Positions 31,454 through 40,268 of a stretch of DNA of 64,000 bases are shown piece after piece; position 1 is the stretch's first letter; each line of letters begins with the position of its first letter. A program made the translations under genes and the position numbers. Under the pieces are notes generated by a model, which was not told where the DNA came from, ran no database searches, and saw only the letters and a list, made by a program, of their open reading frames with translations. The DNA comes from JALZAI01 sp038212215 (GTDB taxonomy: Bacteria > Actinomycetota > Actinomycetes > Mycobacteriales > Jatrophihabitantaceae): the NCBI GenBank assembly GCA_038212215.1, contig JBBQUT010000005.1, positions 110,414 to 174,413 of the forward strand, in the 5' to 3' direction.

Positions 31454-33989
31454 CTCCGTCGACCCGGTCGAGGTCGACGTCCCCGTCGAACTCGCAGCGC
31501 CCGTCGCGCTCGACGCCGACGCCCTCGTTCTCGTCCCGCCCATCGACCCGGTCCCCCCGCCGCATCGCGAAGCCGACGTTGTCGTGGCCGACGGCGGCAC
31601 CGTGCACCTGCGGTCGCTGCTACCGAGCGACGCCGACGCGTTGGTCGCGTTTCACGCGACCCTGTCGCAACGCACCCGCTACCTGCGCTACTTCTCCGCC
31701 TACCCGCGCATTCCGGCCCGGGATCTGTTCCGGTTCACCCATGTCGACCACCATGATCGCGTCGCGCTGGTGGGCGAACTCGGCGCGCAGATCATCGCGG
31801 TGGGCCGTTATGAACGTGCTCCTGGAACAGACGAGGCGGAGGTCGCGTTCGTGGTCGCCGACGTCCACCAGGGCCGCGGCATCGGGTCGGTGCTGCTTGA
31901 GCACCTTGCCGCGGCGGCGCGGGAGTCGGGCGTGCGGCGCTTCACGGCCGTCGTGCTGGCCGAGAACACCGCGATGATGCGGGTGTTCCGCGATGCCGGT
32001 TACGAGGTGACCCGCCAGCTCGACTACGGCGAGGTGACCCTGGAATTCGCCGTGGACGAGACGACGCACACCGAACAGGTCACGCGCGAGCGTGAACAAC
32101 GTGCCGAGGCCCGCTCGATCCAGCGGCTGCTGTGCCCGAGCTCGATCGCGGTCGTCGGGGCGAGCAATGACCCCGGCAAGGTGGGTAATGCGCTCTTCGC
32201 CAACCTGTTGCGGATGGGCTTCAACGGCACGCTGTTCCCCGTCAACCCGGACGCGACGCATGTCGGTGGCGTGCCGGCCTACCGGTCCTTGCTCGAAATC
32301 CCGGTCGATGTCGATCTCGTCGTCATCGCGGTTCCCGCCGTCTGTGTGCCCGGTGTCGTGGCCGAGTGCGCCGCGCGCCGGGTACGTGGGCTGATCGTGA
32401 CCAGCGGGGGATTCGGCGAGCGCGGCAACGAAGCCGAGCGAGTCGCCGGCCGGGACGCACAGCGCGCGCTCGTCACCGAGGCGCGCGCGAACGGAATGCG
32501 GGTCGTCGGACCGAATTGCCTCGGCGTCGTCAACACCGATCCCGACGTCCGGTTGAACGCGTCGTTGGCGCCGCTGCCGCCGCTGCGCGGGCGGGTCGGG
32601 TTCTTTTGCCAGTCCGGCGCGCTCGGCGTGACCGTGCTCGGCGAGGCGGCCCGGCGTGGCCTGGGCGTGTCGAGCTTCGTGTCCGCCGGCAACCGCGCTG
32701 ACGTCTCCGGTAACGACCTGCTGCAGTACTGGGAAACTGACGAGCAGACCGACGTCGTGCTGATGTATCTGGAGTCGTTCGGCAACCCACGCAAGTTCGC
32801 CCGCCTGGCCCGGCGCCTCGGCCGGCGCAAGCCCATCATCGCCGTCAACAGTGGCGCCGGGACGGTGGTGCACGGCCTCGAGTCGACGTCCGTGCACCTG
32901 CCCGAGGAATCGGCGCGTGCGCTGTTCGAGCGCTCCGGGGTGATCCGCGTGGACACCGTCGGAGACATGTTCGACGTTGCGCTACTGCTCACGTCGCAAC
33001 CGTTGCCGCCAGGGGATCGCATCGCCGTGGTCGGCAACTCGACCGCGCTCGGCGTGCTCGTGACGAACGCGTGCGCGTCGGAAGGGCTGCACCTGCAGCG
33101 GCTGGACGACGTCGGGGCGGATGCCACCGCCGCCGTCTTCGAGCAAGCGCTACGCGTAGCCCTCGACGACGACGCGGTCGACGCGGTCGTCGTCGTCTTC
33201 GTCCCGCCGTTGCAGATCGCCGCGACCGACGGGTACGCCCTGGCGTTGCGGACAGTGGGGGCCACCGCTACCAAGCCGGTGCTATCGACCTTCCTCGGGT
33301 TGCAGGGCGTCCCGGCCGCGTTGGCCGGTGTCGGCGACTCCGCGCCGCCGCGCGGGTCGGTGCCGTCCTACACGTCGCCGGAGCGCGCGGTGCGCTCGCT
33401 GGCATGTGCGGTTCGCTACGCGGCCTGGCGACGGCGTCCGGTCGGTGCCCTCCCGGATCTGGCGGGGATGCAGCTCGCCACCGCGCGGTCGCTCGTCGAG
33501 GCACTCCTGGCGTCCGACGTGCGTGACCTTGCCCCTGCGGATGCCGCTCGGTTGCTTGCCACGGTCGGGATCGAGCTGTCGAGCGAGACGCCACCGGACG
33601 CGGTAGAGGTCGTGCTCGCGGTGCACGACGATCCGTCCTTCGGCGCGCTGACCTGCTTCGGCATCGCAGGCGTGGCGACCGAACTGCTCGGTGACCGGGC
33701 CTACGCTGCAGTGCCGTTGACGATGAGCGACGCCGCAGAGCTCATCCGGGCGCCGCGCGCCGCCCCGTTGCTGCAGGGCTACTCCGGCGTCACGCCGTCC
33801 GATCTGAGTGCGCTGGAGGATCTTGCGCTGCGCTTGTCAGCGCTCGCGGAGGCGTTGCCCGAACTGGCCGGATGCATGCTGCGCGTCAACGCCGCGCCCA
33901 TCGGTGCGTACGTGGCCGAGCTCTCGGCGCGGATAGCGCCCGCCACCGCGCGCGCCGACACCGGGCCTCGGCGTTTGCGCGGGTTGTAG
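31446..33989 (+). CDS. Pat-type protein lysine acetyltransferase: GNAT domain fused to acyl-CoA synthetase (NDP-forming)-like domain
   Basis: An 847-residue fusion. After an acidic, Pro/Val-rich N-terminus, a GNAT domain spans about residues 50-215 (VHLRSLLPSDADALVAFH, VHQGRGIGSVLLEHLAAAA). A CoA-binding domain follows (SIAVVGASNDPGKVGNALF), then the ligase-CoA region (GFFCQSGALGVTVLGEAARR). The C-terminal part is shorter than a complete ATP-grasp domain, so ligase activity is doubtful. The order GNAT-then-synthetase is the actinobacterial PatA arrangement. GTG 31446 lies within acuC. Together they probably control acetylation of metabolic enzymes such as acetyl-CoA synthetase. Confidence 0.88.
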   Translation: MTDSVDPVEVDVPVELAAPVALDADALVLVPPIDPVPPPHREADVVVADGGTVHLRSLLPSDADALVAFHATLSQRTRYLRYFSAYPRIPARDLFRFTHVDHHDRVALVGELGAQIIAVGRYERAPGTDEAEVAFVVADVHQGRGIGSVLLEHLAAAARESGVRRFTAVVLAENTAMMRVFRDAGYEVTRQLDYGEVTLEFAVDETTHTEQVTREREQRAEARSIQRLLCPSSIAVVGASNDPGKVGNALFANLLRMGFNGTLFPVNPDATHVGGVPAYRSLLEIPVDVDLVVIAVPAVCVPGVVAECAARRVRGLIVTSGGFGERGNEAERVAGRDAQRALVTEARANGMRVVGPNCLGVVNTDPDVRLNASLAPLPPLRGRVGFFCQSGALGVTVLGEAARRGLGVSSFVSAGNRADVSGNDLLQYWETDEQTDVVLMYLESFGNPRKFARLARRLGRRKPIIAVNSGAGTVVHGLESTSVHLPEESARALFERSGVIRVDTVGDMFDVALLLTSQPLPPGDRIAVVGNSTALGVLVTNACASEGLHLQRLDDVGADATAAVFEQALRVALDDDAVDAVVVVFVPPLQIAATDGYALALRTVGATATKPVLSTFLGLQGVPAALAGVGDSAPPRGSVPSYTSPERAVRSLACAVRYAAWRRRPVGALPDLAGMQLATARSLVEALLASDVRDLAPADAARLLATVGIELSSETPPDAVEVVLAVHDDPSFGALTCFGIAGVATELLGDRAYAAVPLTMSDAAELIRAPRAAPLLQGYSGVTPSDLSALEDLALRLSALAEALPELAGCMLRVNAAPIGAYVAELSARIAPATARADTGPRRLRGL

Positions 33990-34015
33990 CGTCCGCCAGC
34001 GGATAGCCTCGGTGG

Positions 34016-34468
34016 GTGTTCAATCTACTGCTGTCGCTGCATGTGCTGTTTGCGATCTTCGCCGTCGGGCCGTTGGTGCACGCGGCGACGACGGCCGCGC
34101 GTGGGATCCGCACCGGCGACGGTGCCGCGACCGCCTCGTCAGCGCGTACGGTGCGCATCTACAGCTACGCCTCGGTCCTCGTTGTCCTCGTCGGATCCGC
34201 GATGATGTCGCTGGACTCGCCGGACAAGAAGGGCGAGAAGGTGGCGCAGTTCGGCGATACGTGGATCTGGCTCTCCGTGCTGCTGTGGCTCGTTGCGGTT
34301 GCCGTTGCGCTGCTCGCTGTCGTCCCTGCGCTGGACAAGGCCAGCGCGCTGATCGGCAAGCAGGAGTCGGTAGTGGCCATGACGGCGCGGGTGGCCGCGC
34401 CAGGCGGAATTGTGGGCTTGATCTTCGCCGGGATCGTGTTCCTGATGGTGTATCGCCCAGGCGGTTGA
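34016..34468 (+). CDS. DUF2269-like four-helix membrane protein
   Basis: A 150-residue membrane protein with four predicted helices (about residues 2-24, 46-66, 82-104 and 126-146). A charged loop (DSPDKKGEKVAQFGD) follows helix 2. The first helix contains the His in LLLSLHVLFAIFAVGPLVHA, typical of DUF2269 and similar haem- or quinone-linked small membrane proteins. GTG 34016 starts 27 bases after the acetyltransferase stop and the next gene follows after 2 bases, so it belongs to the acuC-pat transcript. The function is unknown. Confidence 0.75.
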   Translation: MFNLLLSLHVLFAIFAVGPLVHAATTAARGIRTGDGAATASSARTVRIYSYASVLVVLVGSAMMSLDSPDKKGEKVAQFGDTWIWLSVLLWLVAVAVALLAVVPALDKASALIGKQESVVAMTARVAAPGGIVGLIFAGIVFLMVYRPGG

Positions 34469-34470
34469 GC

Positions 34471-34986
34471 GTGCGTGTCGGCATCGTTGACGGACGTGCC
34501 ACCAGCGAACTGCGCCGCGCGGTTCTGCGCCCGAGCTGGCCGGTCGGCAGCGTGATGCACGGTGACGACGATCCTGCCGCGCGGCACTTTGCTTTATATG
34601 ACGACTTTGCTTTATATGACGACGGCGCTTTATATGACGGCGGCGCTGTAGACGACAACGGAGGTGCACTGCTGTGCGCATGCGTGCTGTTCGAGCGGCC
34701 GTTCCCCGTGTTTGCCGAGAAACTGCCCGCGTGGCAGTTGCGCGGGATGGCTACGGCGGAGTTTGCGCGTGGACGCGGGGTAGGTGCCCGGATGCTCGCC
34801 GCGGTGGCCGACGACCTCGCCGCCCGCGGTGCTCGGCTGGTCTGGTGCGAGGCCAGACAAGGCGCCATCGCTTTCTACGCGCGCAACGGATTCAGTCCAA
34901 CGGGCGAGATGTACATCGCGCGTGAGACCGGGCTGCCGCACCTGATGATGTGGCGAGAACTCGTCCGCCCGTCCACCTCGTCTTGA
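34471..34986 (+). CDS. GNAT acetyltransferase with hexapeptide repeat insertion
   Basis: A 171-residue GNAT protein: SELRRAVLRPSWPVG at the start, WQLRGMATAEFARGRGVGARML as strand 4 with the CoA loop, VWCEARQGAIAFYARNGF as motif B. Between residues 40 and 63 there is a repeat of (F/G)ALYD(D/G), from three copies of an 18-bp AT-richer unit and a fourth degenerate one. Relatives have a short acidic loop here. GTG 34471 starts two bases after the previous stop. The substrate is unknown. Confidence 0.8.
   Translation: MRVGIVDGRATSELRRAVLRPSWPVGSVMHGDDDPAARHFALYDDFALYDDGALYDGGAVDDNGGALLCACVLFERPFPVFAEKLPAWQLRGMATAEFARGRGVGARMLAAVADDLAARGARLVWCEARQGAIAFYARNGFSPTGEMYIARETGLPHLMMWRELVRPSTSS
34588..34659 (+). 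repeat. 18-bp tandem repeat inside the GNAT gene
   Basis: Units at 34588-34605, 34606-34623 and 34624-34641 share gctttatatgacg; 34642-34659 is a degenerate fourth. The unit contains the rare-looking TTTATAT in a high-GC setting. It keeps the frame and adds six residues per copy, so copy number can vary without breaking the gene. Confidence 0.85.
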
Positions 34987-35004
34987 GGGGCAGGAGGTTT
35001 GAGC

Positions 35005-35487
35005 GTGCGAGATGAAGCAGGCTTCCGCGTCTTCGCCGAGGCGAATGGCGCAACGCTGCTCCACGCTGCCCGCCTCCTGACCGGCGATCACCATCGAGGC
35101 GAGGATCTCGTGCAGACCGTACTGACCAAGGTCTACCTGAAATGGGACCGCATCGACACGCCGCTCGCGTACGCCCGTCGCGCGCTGGTGACCGCGCACA
35201 TCGACTCGACCCGCCGCCGTTGGTGGGGTGAGCGCCCGACCGAGACGATGCCCGAAGCAGCGTCTGCCGACGTGGCATCGGCCGCTGATGAGCGTGATGA
35301 ACTGCGCCGATTGCTTACCGAGTTGAGCTCACGCGAGCGCGCTGTCGTGGTGCTTCGCTACTACTGCGACATGTCCGAGCGCGACGTGGCCGCGATGCTC
35401 GCCATGCCCGTCGGCACCGTGAAGAGTACCTGCGCGCGCGCCTTGGCACGGTTGCGTGTCGAGGCGGGAGTCGGGGGAGCGTCATGA
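35005..35487 (+). CDS. SigE-like ECF RNA polymerase sigma factor
   Basis: Small ECF sigma factor of 160 residues. Region 2 is AANGATLLHAARLL-type sequence ending in DLVQTVLTKVYLKWDRI, and region 4 is LRRLLTELSSRERAVVVLRY followed by MSERDVAAMLAMPVGTVKST. This shape fits the actinobacterial SigE (SCO-type SigE70) subfamily. GTG 35005 is chosen since AGGAGG lies 7 bases upstream; TTG 34999 is closer than a good spacing allows. The next gene overlaps by ATGA and may encode its regulator. Confidence 0.9.
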   Translation: MRDEAGFRVFAEANGATLLHAARLLTGDHHRGEDLVQTVLTKVYLKWDRIDTPLAYARRALVTAHIDSTRRRWWGERPTETMPEAASADVASAADERDELRRLLTELSSRERAVVVLRYYCDMSERDVAAMLAMPVGTVKSTCARALARLRVEAGVGGAS

Positions 35488-36233
35488 GTCCGAACGAGGC
35501 GCAACTGCGCGCCGCCCTGCGCGACGGTGAGGGCAACCGGGTGGACGTCGATGCCGTGGTGGCCAGTGCCCTGCGCGTGCGGCACGCTCGCCGGCAGCGC
35601 CTGAGCGCCATCGCCGGCGCAGTGATCGTCGTGGCCGGCGTCGCCGGTGGCGCAGCATTGCTCGGGCGCGGCGACCACAACTCGACGACGGCCTCGTCCG
35701 GTGAAAGATCCGTCCCTAGCTTCAGCGCGACGTCCGACCGATCGGCTCAGCCGCCCGCTGCCGCAGGTGGTTCGGACTCGGCGGCCACAGCAATCCGCTG
35801 TCCGGCGCAACTGCCTCGGCTGTTGCGACCGGGCGGTGGCGCGACGGCAACATTCGGCGGCGGTGGTGCGTTGTTCGCCGCCCCGATCGCAGCCGCGAAG
35901 GTGTGTGCGTACCTGAACGGCACGGGCGGTGATTCGCAGGTACTCGACGCAACCCAGGCAACTGAGTTGGCCGCCAGCGTCGAGCGCGCCCCTGCTTCGC
36001 GCGGTACGCGGCTCTGCCCAAATTCGACGACTGGCAACGATCCGCCGGCGTTCGTGATCTTCGCAGTCACCGCGGCCGGTAAACGGCTGCCCGTCGTCAC
36101 CGCAACGCTCGGGTGCCCGGGACTGGTCACCAATGGCAGCGCGATCCGGTACAACTGGTCACCGCCGAGCTCGGTCTCCGCGCTGATCACAGAGCGAGCC
36201 GCCTCGCGTCCGACCGGACGCGCAACGTCCTAG
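35484..36233 (+). CDS. Single-pass membrane protein coupled to the sigma factor, possible anti-sigma factor
   Basis: A 249-residue protein with a cytoplasmic N-terminus of about 38 residues, one transmembrane helix (about 41-61) and an extracytoplasmic part with Ser/Thr/Pro-rich linker and four Cys. No zinc-binding HxxxCxxC anti-sigma motif is visible, so the anti-sigma role rests on position and topology. ATG 35484 overlaps the sigma stop as ATGA. Proteins of this layout usually follow SigE70 genes. Confidence 0.75.
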   Translation: MSPNEAQLRAALRDGEGNRVDVDAVVASALRVRHARRQRLSAIAGAVIVVAGVAGGAALLGRGDHNSTTASSGERSVPSFSATSDRSAQPPAAAGGSDSAATAIRCPAQLPRLLRPGGGATATFGGGGALFAAPIAAAKVCAYLNGTGGDSQVLDATQATELAASVERAPASRGTRLCPNSTTGNDPPAFVIFAVTAAGKRLPVVTATLGCPGLVTNGSAIRYNWSPPSSVSALITERAASRPTGRATS

Positions 36234-36282
36234 GAGCACTGCGCGCCTGGTGCCGCGCTCTCGATGCCACCTGGGCGCAAGC

Positions 36283-36320
36283 ATCGGCCGCGACGACAAG
36301 GGTTTGTCATCGCGGCCGAT
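36283..36320. terminator. Long hairpin terminator between convergent genes
   Basis: A 17-base arm (36283-36299, ATCGGCCGCGACGACAA) pairs with 36304-36320 with a single mismatch, over a GGGT tetraloop. It lies 50 bases after the membrane protein gene and 27 before the DUF4242 stop, so it can terminate both. No T run follows. Confidence 0.8.
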
Positions 36321-36347
36321 GGTGGCGGCCCGTGAGTAGCGCGCCGA

Positions 36348-36599
36348 TCAGGCGCCTTCGCTCACTGGGTAGATCTCGTCGGCGACAAGGCCGTGCGCCT
36401 CGCGGTGCACTTCGGCGGCGACGTCTGAGGACGGGGCCTCGACCAGGCAGAAGATCTTGCCGTTCTTCTCATCCACCCAGTACTGCTTGTAGTTGACCGC
36501 GTGCTTCCCCTGCACTCGCAGGTCAGCCTGGTGGGCTTCGGCGACATCGTTGAGGCCAACGGTGCCATCCATCGTGTGTACGTCCATGAACAGAGGCAT
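36348..36599 (-). CDS. DUF4242 (SCO4226-like, nickel-binding) small protein
   Basis: An 83-residue ferredoxin-like-fold protein of DUF4242. The His residues MDVHTMDG, EAHQADL and HREAHGLV and the Cys in IFCLVEAPSSD are typical; the Streptomyces relative SCO4226 binds nickel. The opening VHTMDGTVGLNDVAEAHQAD and YWVDEKNGKIFCLVEAPS match the family well. It is divergent from an AraC-type regulator with a 55-base gap, so that regulator may control it. Confidence 0.85.
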   Translation of the reverse strand: MPLFMDVHTMDGTVGLNDVAEAHQADLRVQGKHAVNYKQYWVDEKNGKIFCLVEAPSSDVAAEVHREAHGLVADEIYPVSEGA

Positions 36600-36654
36600 T
36601 GTCTGTCCTTTCTAGGCCCTCGGGCCGTTCGGTTTTGCTGACAGACTGAGTCTC

Positions 36655-37695
36655 ATGGCTGGCGCACGCGCACGGAATGACTACGACACCGACGAACCTG
36701 ACTCAGAAGCCAGTGCGGTCGTACCGGAGCCGTCGGCGCACCTGAAGGCGGCACTGGAGCGGTTGCGTTTGCAGGGCGCGATCTTCCTGCGAGCCGAATA
36801 CCGCGAGCCATGGGCGTACGAATCGCTGTCCGGCAAGGTCACTGCCGAGATGCTCCGGCCGGGTACCGATCGGGTGGTGCTGTTCCAAGTCGTGGCGTCA
36901 GGAAGATGCTGGGTTGCAGTCAGCGGCGGCGACCGGCACTGGGCTTCGGCCGGCGACGTGATCGTCCTGCCCTATGGCGATCAGCACCGAATGGGCGGCG
37001 TGGCGGACGTGGAGTTGGCGTCGATCGAGACTTTCCTGCAGCGTCCGCCCTGGCCTCGGATGCCGGTGCTGCGGCATGGAGCAGGCGGGCAGTTGACCGA
37101 CGTTGTCTGCGGCTACCTTTCCAGCAGCGACCCGCTCTTCGACCCGCAACTGCGAGTCTTCCCGCCCGTGTTCGTGGTGCACCCGCCGGCGGGCACCGCG
37201 GCCGAGTGGGTGCAGGCGAATATCGCGTTCGCCCTACAGCAGACGTCGAGTACCGCCCCCGTCCTCGGCCTGCCGACAACCCGCCTTCCCGAGATGCTGC
37301 TGGTCGAGGTATTGCGCATCCACCTGGCAACCGCGCCCGCGTTCGAGAGAGGCTGGGTGGCCGCATTGAACGATCCGCTGCTGTCTCAGGCGATTGCGTT
37401 GCTGCACGGCACGCCCGAAGCGAAATGGACCGTGGCTGCGCTCGCGAGTGCGACAGCCGTTTCCCGCTCGCTGCTCGACAACCGCTTTCGCCAAGTACTC
37501 GGGCGATCCCCGATTCGTTATCTCACCGATTGGCGCATGCATCTCGCCCAGGATCTGCTCGCATCCACAGATCTCACCATTGTCGGGGTGGCGCATCGAG
37601 TTGGCTACGACGCGGAAGAGGCCTTCAGCCGTGCCTTCAAGCGCGCCTACGGCTCCGCACCCGGGACGTGGCGAGCCAATCACAGCGCGCGCTGA
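36655..37695 (+). CDS. AraC family transcriptional regulator with cupin sensor
   Basis: A 346-residue regulator. The N-terminal half is a cupin-6 type sensor (VVLFQVVASGRCWVAV, AGDVIVLPYGDQHRMG). The C-terminal half is the double helix-turn-helix domain: WTVAALASATAVSRSLLDNR for the first helix pair and FRQVLGRSPIRYLTDWRMHL, then TIVGVAHRVGYDAEEAFSRA for the second. Such proteins sense small molecules. It is divergent from the DUF4242 gene, a likely target; the effector is unknown. Confidence 0.9.
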   Translation: MAGARARNDYDTDEPDSEASAVVPEPSAHLKAALERLRLQGAIFLRAEYREPWAYESLSGKVTAEMLRPGTDRVVLFQVVASGRCWVAVSGGDRHWASAGDVIVLPYGDQHRMGGVADVELASIETFLQRPPWPRMPVLRHGAGGQLTDVVCGYLSSSDPLFDPQLRVFPPVFVVHPPAGTAAEWVQANIAFALQQTSSTAPVLGLPTTRLPEMLLVEVLRIHLATAPAFERGWVAALNDPLLSQAIALLHGTPEAKWTVAALASATAVSRSLLDNRFRQVLGRSPIRYLTDWRMHLAQDLLASTDLTIVGVAHRVGYDAEEAFSRAFKRAYGSAPGTWRANHSAR

Positions 37696-37731
37696 CACAT
37701 TTAATCCCAAGCCAGGGTTCGGATTCGAGCG

Positions 37732-38676
37732 TCATACAGCACCGGAACGCAGGCCTGCTACCCAAGCGCGGGCAGCCTCGAAATCCGGATCGGACATGCC
37801 GACATCGACCTCGTTAGCGCTCGCGTCGGCCTTCGGGTAGGAACCAAGAAAGCGCACGACCGGGCACACGCGGTGCAATCCCATCAGCGCCTCTGCCATC
37901 CGATCGTCGTCGATATGTCCCTCGGCGTCGATCGAGAACGAGTACCTGCCCAGGGTGTCGCCGATGGGGCGTGACTCGATACGCGAAAGGTTCACGCCGC
38001 GGGTCGCGAACTGCTCGAGCATCTCCAGCAGTGCACCGGCCCGATCGGTCGGCAGGTGCACGACCAGGGAGGTCTTGTCGGCACCAGTGCGGGTCGGGAC
38101 GGTGCCCGGGTTTCCGACGACGACGAAGCGGGTCACGGCGGCGGCGTTGTCGGCGACGTGTTCGGCGAGGGTAACCAGACCGTATGCCGGTACGGCGCGC
38201 GGCGGGACGAGCGCCGCGTCGAAGTCCGGTTTCGCGGCGGGGTCAGCGAGGGTTGCTGCCGGCGCTGTGTTCGAGGCCGACGCGACGTGCTCGGCATCGG
38301 GGAGGTGGGTTGCCAGCCAGCGACGGCATTGCGCCCACGCGTGCGGATGCGCAGCGATGCGGCGCACGTTCGTCAGCGTGGTACCCGCACGGCCCGCGAG
38401 GCTGAACGACACCGGCACCAGCACCTCGCGCACCATTACCAGCGGCGTGCCCGATGCCAGCGTGTCGAGGACGGCCGTCACCCCGCCCTCGACCGAGTTC
38501 TCGATGGCCACGACCGCGAAGTCCGCGGCGCCCATGCGAACCGCCTCGATCGCAGCTATGACGTCCGGACAGGGCAGGTACTCGGCGGCGTCCGCCGTGG
38601 CGACCGCACGCAGGGCTGTCTCGGTGAACGTCCCGGCCGGACCGAGATAGGCATAGCGCGGCAGCCGGTCGGACAT
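37732..38676 (-). CDS. pheA: Prephenate dehydratase
   Basis: Phenylalanine biosynthesis enzyme converting prephenate to phenylpyruvate, 314 residues. The catalytic domain opens YAYLGPAGTFTETAL and has AIENSVEGGVTAVLDTL and ALVPPRAVPAYGL with the TRF motif in VTRFVVVG. The C-terminal ACT domain (KTSLVVHLPTDRAGALLEML, NLSRIESRPIG) carries the Phe-binding ESRP motif, so feedback inhibition is expected. No chorismate mutase domain is fused. It converges on the AraC gene. Confidence 0.95.
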   Translation of the reverse strand: MSDRLPRYAYLGPAGTFTETALRAVATADAAEYLPCPDVIAAIEAVRMGAADFAVVAIENSVEGGVTAVLDTLASGTPLVMVREVLVPVSFSLAGRAGTTLTNVRRIAAHPHAWAQCRRWLATHLPDAEHVASASNTAPAATLADPAAKPDFDAALVPPRAVPAYGLVTLAEHVADNAAAVTRFVVVGNPGTVPTRTGADKTSLVVHLPTDRAGALLEMLEQFATRGVNLSRIESRPIGDTLGRYSFSIDAEGHIDDDRMAEALMGLHRVCPVVRFLGSYPKADASANEVDVGMSDPDFEAARAWVAGLRSGAV

Positions 38677-38772
38677 GGGTCGAGGCTAGCGCGACACTCG
38701 AGCCTGCGCGGCGTGCGCCTTTCGCGACGGAACCGACGGATCGATCTGGACGCGCCGTCCTGAGTTCGCCAG

Positions 38773-39585
38773 TCAGGAAGGGTAAAAGTGGCGCAACAGC
38801 GGTCGGGGACGAAACTGTCGCCACCGTCCAGCCGGCTGGGCGAGACGATCAGCAATGACGTGGACGACCGCGGGATTGTGGCCGAGGCCCAAGTGGCTGC
38901 CGTGCACGGCGATATTCTGGCGCCGTGGCCCCGCGGCCATGAGACACGACTGCCATGCGACGATGCCGTCGCTGCGGGAGTAGATCGCGGTGATCGGGAC
39001 CCGCAGCGAGCCCGGCTCGCGCCACGGTCGGGGTAGTGCCGGCGCGGCGGCTGCGTGGCTACTGACCACGTCGGCGGCACGCGATGCGGCCTGCACCAGT
39101 CGCGGGCGCCCCCGGGCCGGGCTGCCGAGCGTGATGACCTGCCGCACGTTGGCCGGATTACGGGCGGCGAGCTCGTAGGCGTAGAGGCCACCCAGGCTCC
39201 ACCCGATCACACTGACCGGCCCTCCGGAGCTTGCCGACAGCTCAGTGAGTCGACGCCGCAAGCTGGCCACTGAGCCGACGGTCGGGCCGCGATTCACACC
39301 CTGCGCCCAACCGTGCGCGGAGTAGCCGAGCAGCCGCAGGCACCGGCGTAGCGGGACGGTGCTGCGATCGCCGGCGAGGAACCCAGGGATCACCAGCACA
39401 GCGTGACCGTCACCGCGCGGCTGCCACGCGAGCACTGTGCTGAGCAAAGCTAGGCCCGCGAGCTCCGTCGATGCGCGGACCGGCTCGGCCGCCAGCAGGA
39501 CCGATCGGTGACCGAGTGTCGAGCGAACCGCGGCTGCGGACGGCGCGCGAGCGAACCGGATCTTCGCGCTCACGCGAGCGCACAT
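38773..39585 (-). CDS. Alpha/beta hydrolase
   Basis: A 270-residue alpha/beta-hydrolase with the nucleophile elbow VIGWSLGGLYAYELA, the oxyanion strand AVLVIPGFLAGDRST, a probable acid in IYSRSDGIV and the catalytic His in VHGSHLGLGHNPAV. This pattern fits esterase/lipase-like enzymes of unknown substrate, similar to PGAP1-like hydrolases. A Cys-bearing N-terminus of about 35 residues precedes the fold. It lies alone between pheA and the SET gene on the same strand. Confidence 0.85.
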   Translation of the reverse strand: MCARVSAKIRFARAPSAAAVRSTLGHRSVLLAAEPVRASTELAGLALLSTVLAWQPRGDGHAVLVIPGFLAGDRSTVPLRRCLRLLGYSAHGWAQGVNRGPTVGSVASLRRRLTELSASSGGPVSVIGWSLGGLYAYELAARNPANVRQVITLGSPARGRPRLVQAASRAADVVSSHAAAAPALPRPWREPGSLRVPITAIYSRSDGIVAWQSCLMAAGPRRQNIAVHGSHLGLGHNPAVVHVIADRLAQPAGRWRQFRPRPLLRHFYPS

Positions 39586-39749
39586 CTGGCGCGGGTACCC
39601 GACAGGCGTTGATCGACAGCGAATGGGGACACGCAGCCATCATCGCAGTCGTGTGCGACACCGACCGCGGGGCAAGCATGATCGCCGCTCGCCCTGCACC
39701 GACGAGCTTTGCGGCCGGATCGTCGGGAGTGCGGGGTAGGCCGCCGGGG

Positions 39750-40262
39750 CTAGTGCAGCGCCGCGATGCGTCGCTCGATATAGGGCACCCATTGCCCGGC
39801 GTAGCGCAATTGCAACTGCGGGATCATCCAGTCGGTGCCCTCGATGACCTGACGGCACCGATAGGTCTCGCAGCGGCAGTAGAGGACGAAGTCGGGGTCG
39901 ACGGTGCTCGTTGCGTAGTCGCTGGTCAACTCGTCCCCGGCGGCGAGGTCGGCGAGCGTGATCAGGGTGAACTCGTCCGTCCACCCCAGGGTTGGTTCGC
40001 AGCTGTGGTTGGCGAAGCGGTTCGCCGCGTCCGGAGGCAGGACGATATGCAGATCCTCGTCCACCACGATGCTGTCGACGTAGTGCTCCGGATTGCCGAG
40101 CAGGGCGTGCAGTCGCGCCGTGGACACCAGCCGCCCGCCGAGCCGCGACACCGCGGTGCCCGCGGGAATGCGCGCGGTCGCAAACAAGCCGCGACCGGCG
40201 ATCATCGAGACGCCGACCTGGACGTCCGGGTGCAACCAGCAGTCCGGTTCGGGCGCGGGCAC
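39750..40262 (-). CDS. SET-domain protein (putative lysine methyltransferase)
   Basis: A 170-residue SET protein. The SAM-binding opening is IAGRGLFATARIPAGTAV, the knot has NRFANHSCEPTLGW, the catalytic Tyr lies in AGDELTSDYAT, and a post-SET-like Cys group follows (YCRCETYRCRQVI). SET proteins methylate lysines; bacterial targets are mostly unknown. It is the last gene of a three-gene minus-strand unit after MoxR-type ATPase and VWA genes, 6 bases after the VWA stop, with GTG 40262 as start. A link between methylation and the chaperone-like pair is only inference. Confidence 0.88.
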   Translation of the reverse strand: MPAPEPDCWLHPDVQVGVSMIAGRGLFATARIPAGTAVSRLGGRLVSTARLHALLGNPEHYVDSIVVDEDLHIVLPPDAANRFANHSCEPTLGWTDEFTLITLADLAAGDELTSDYATSTVDPDFVLYCRCETYRCRQVIEGTDWMIPQLQLRYAGQWVPYIERRIAALH

Positions 40263-40268
40263 GACGGC

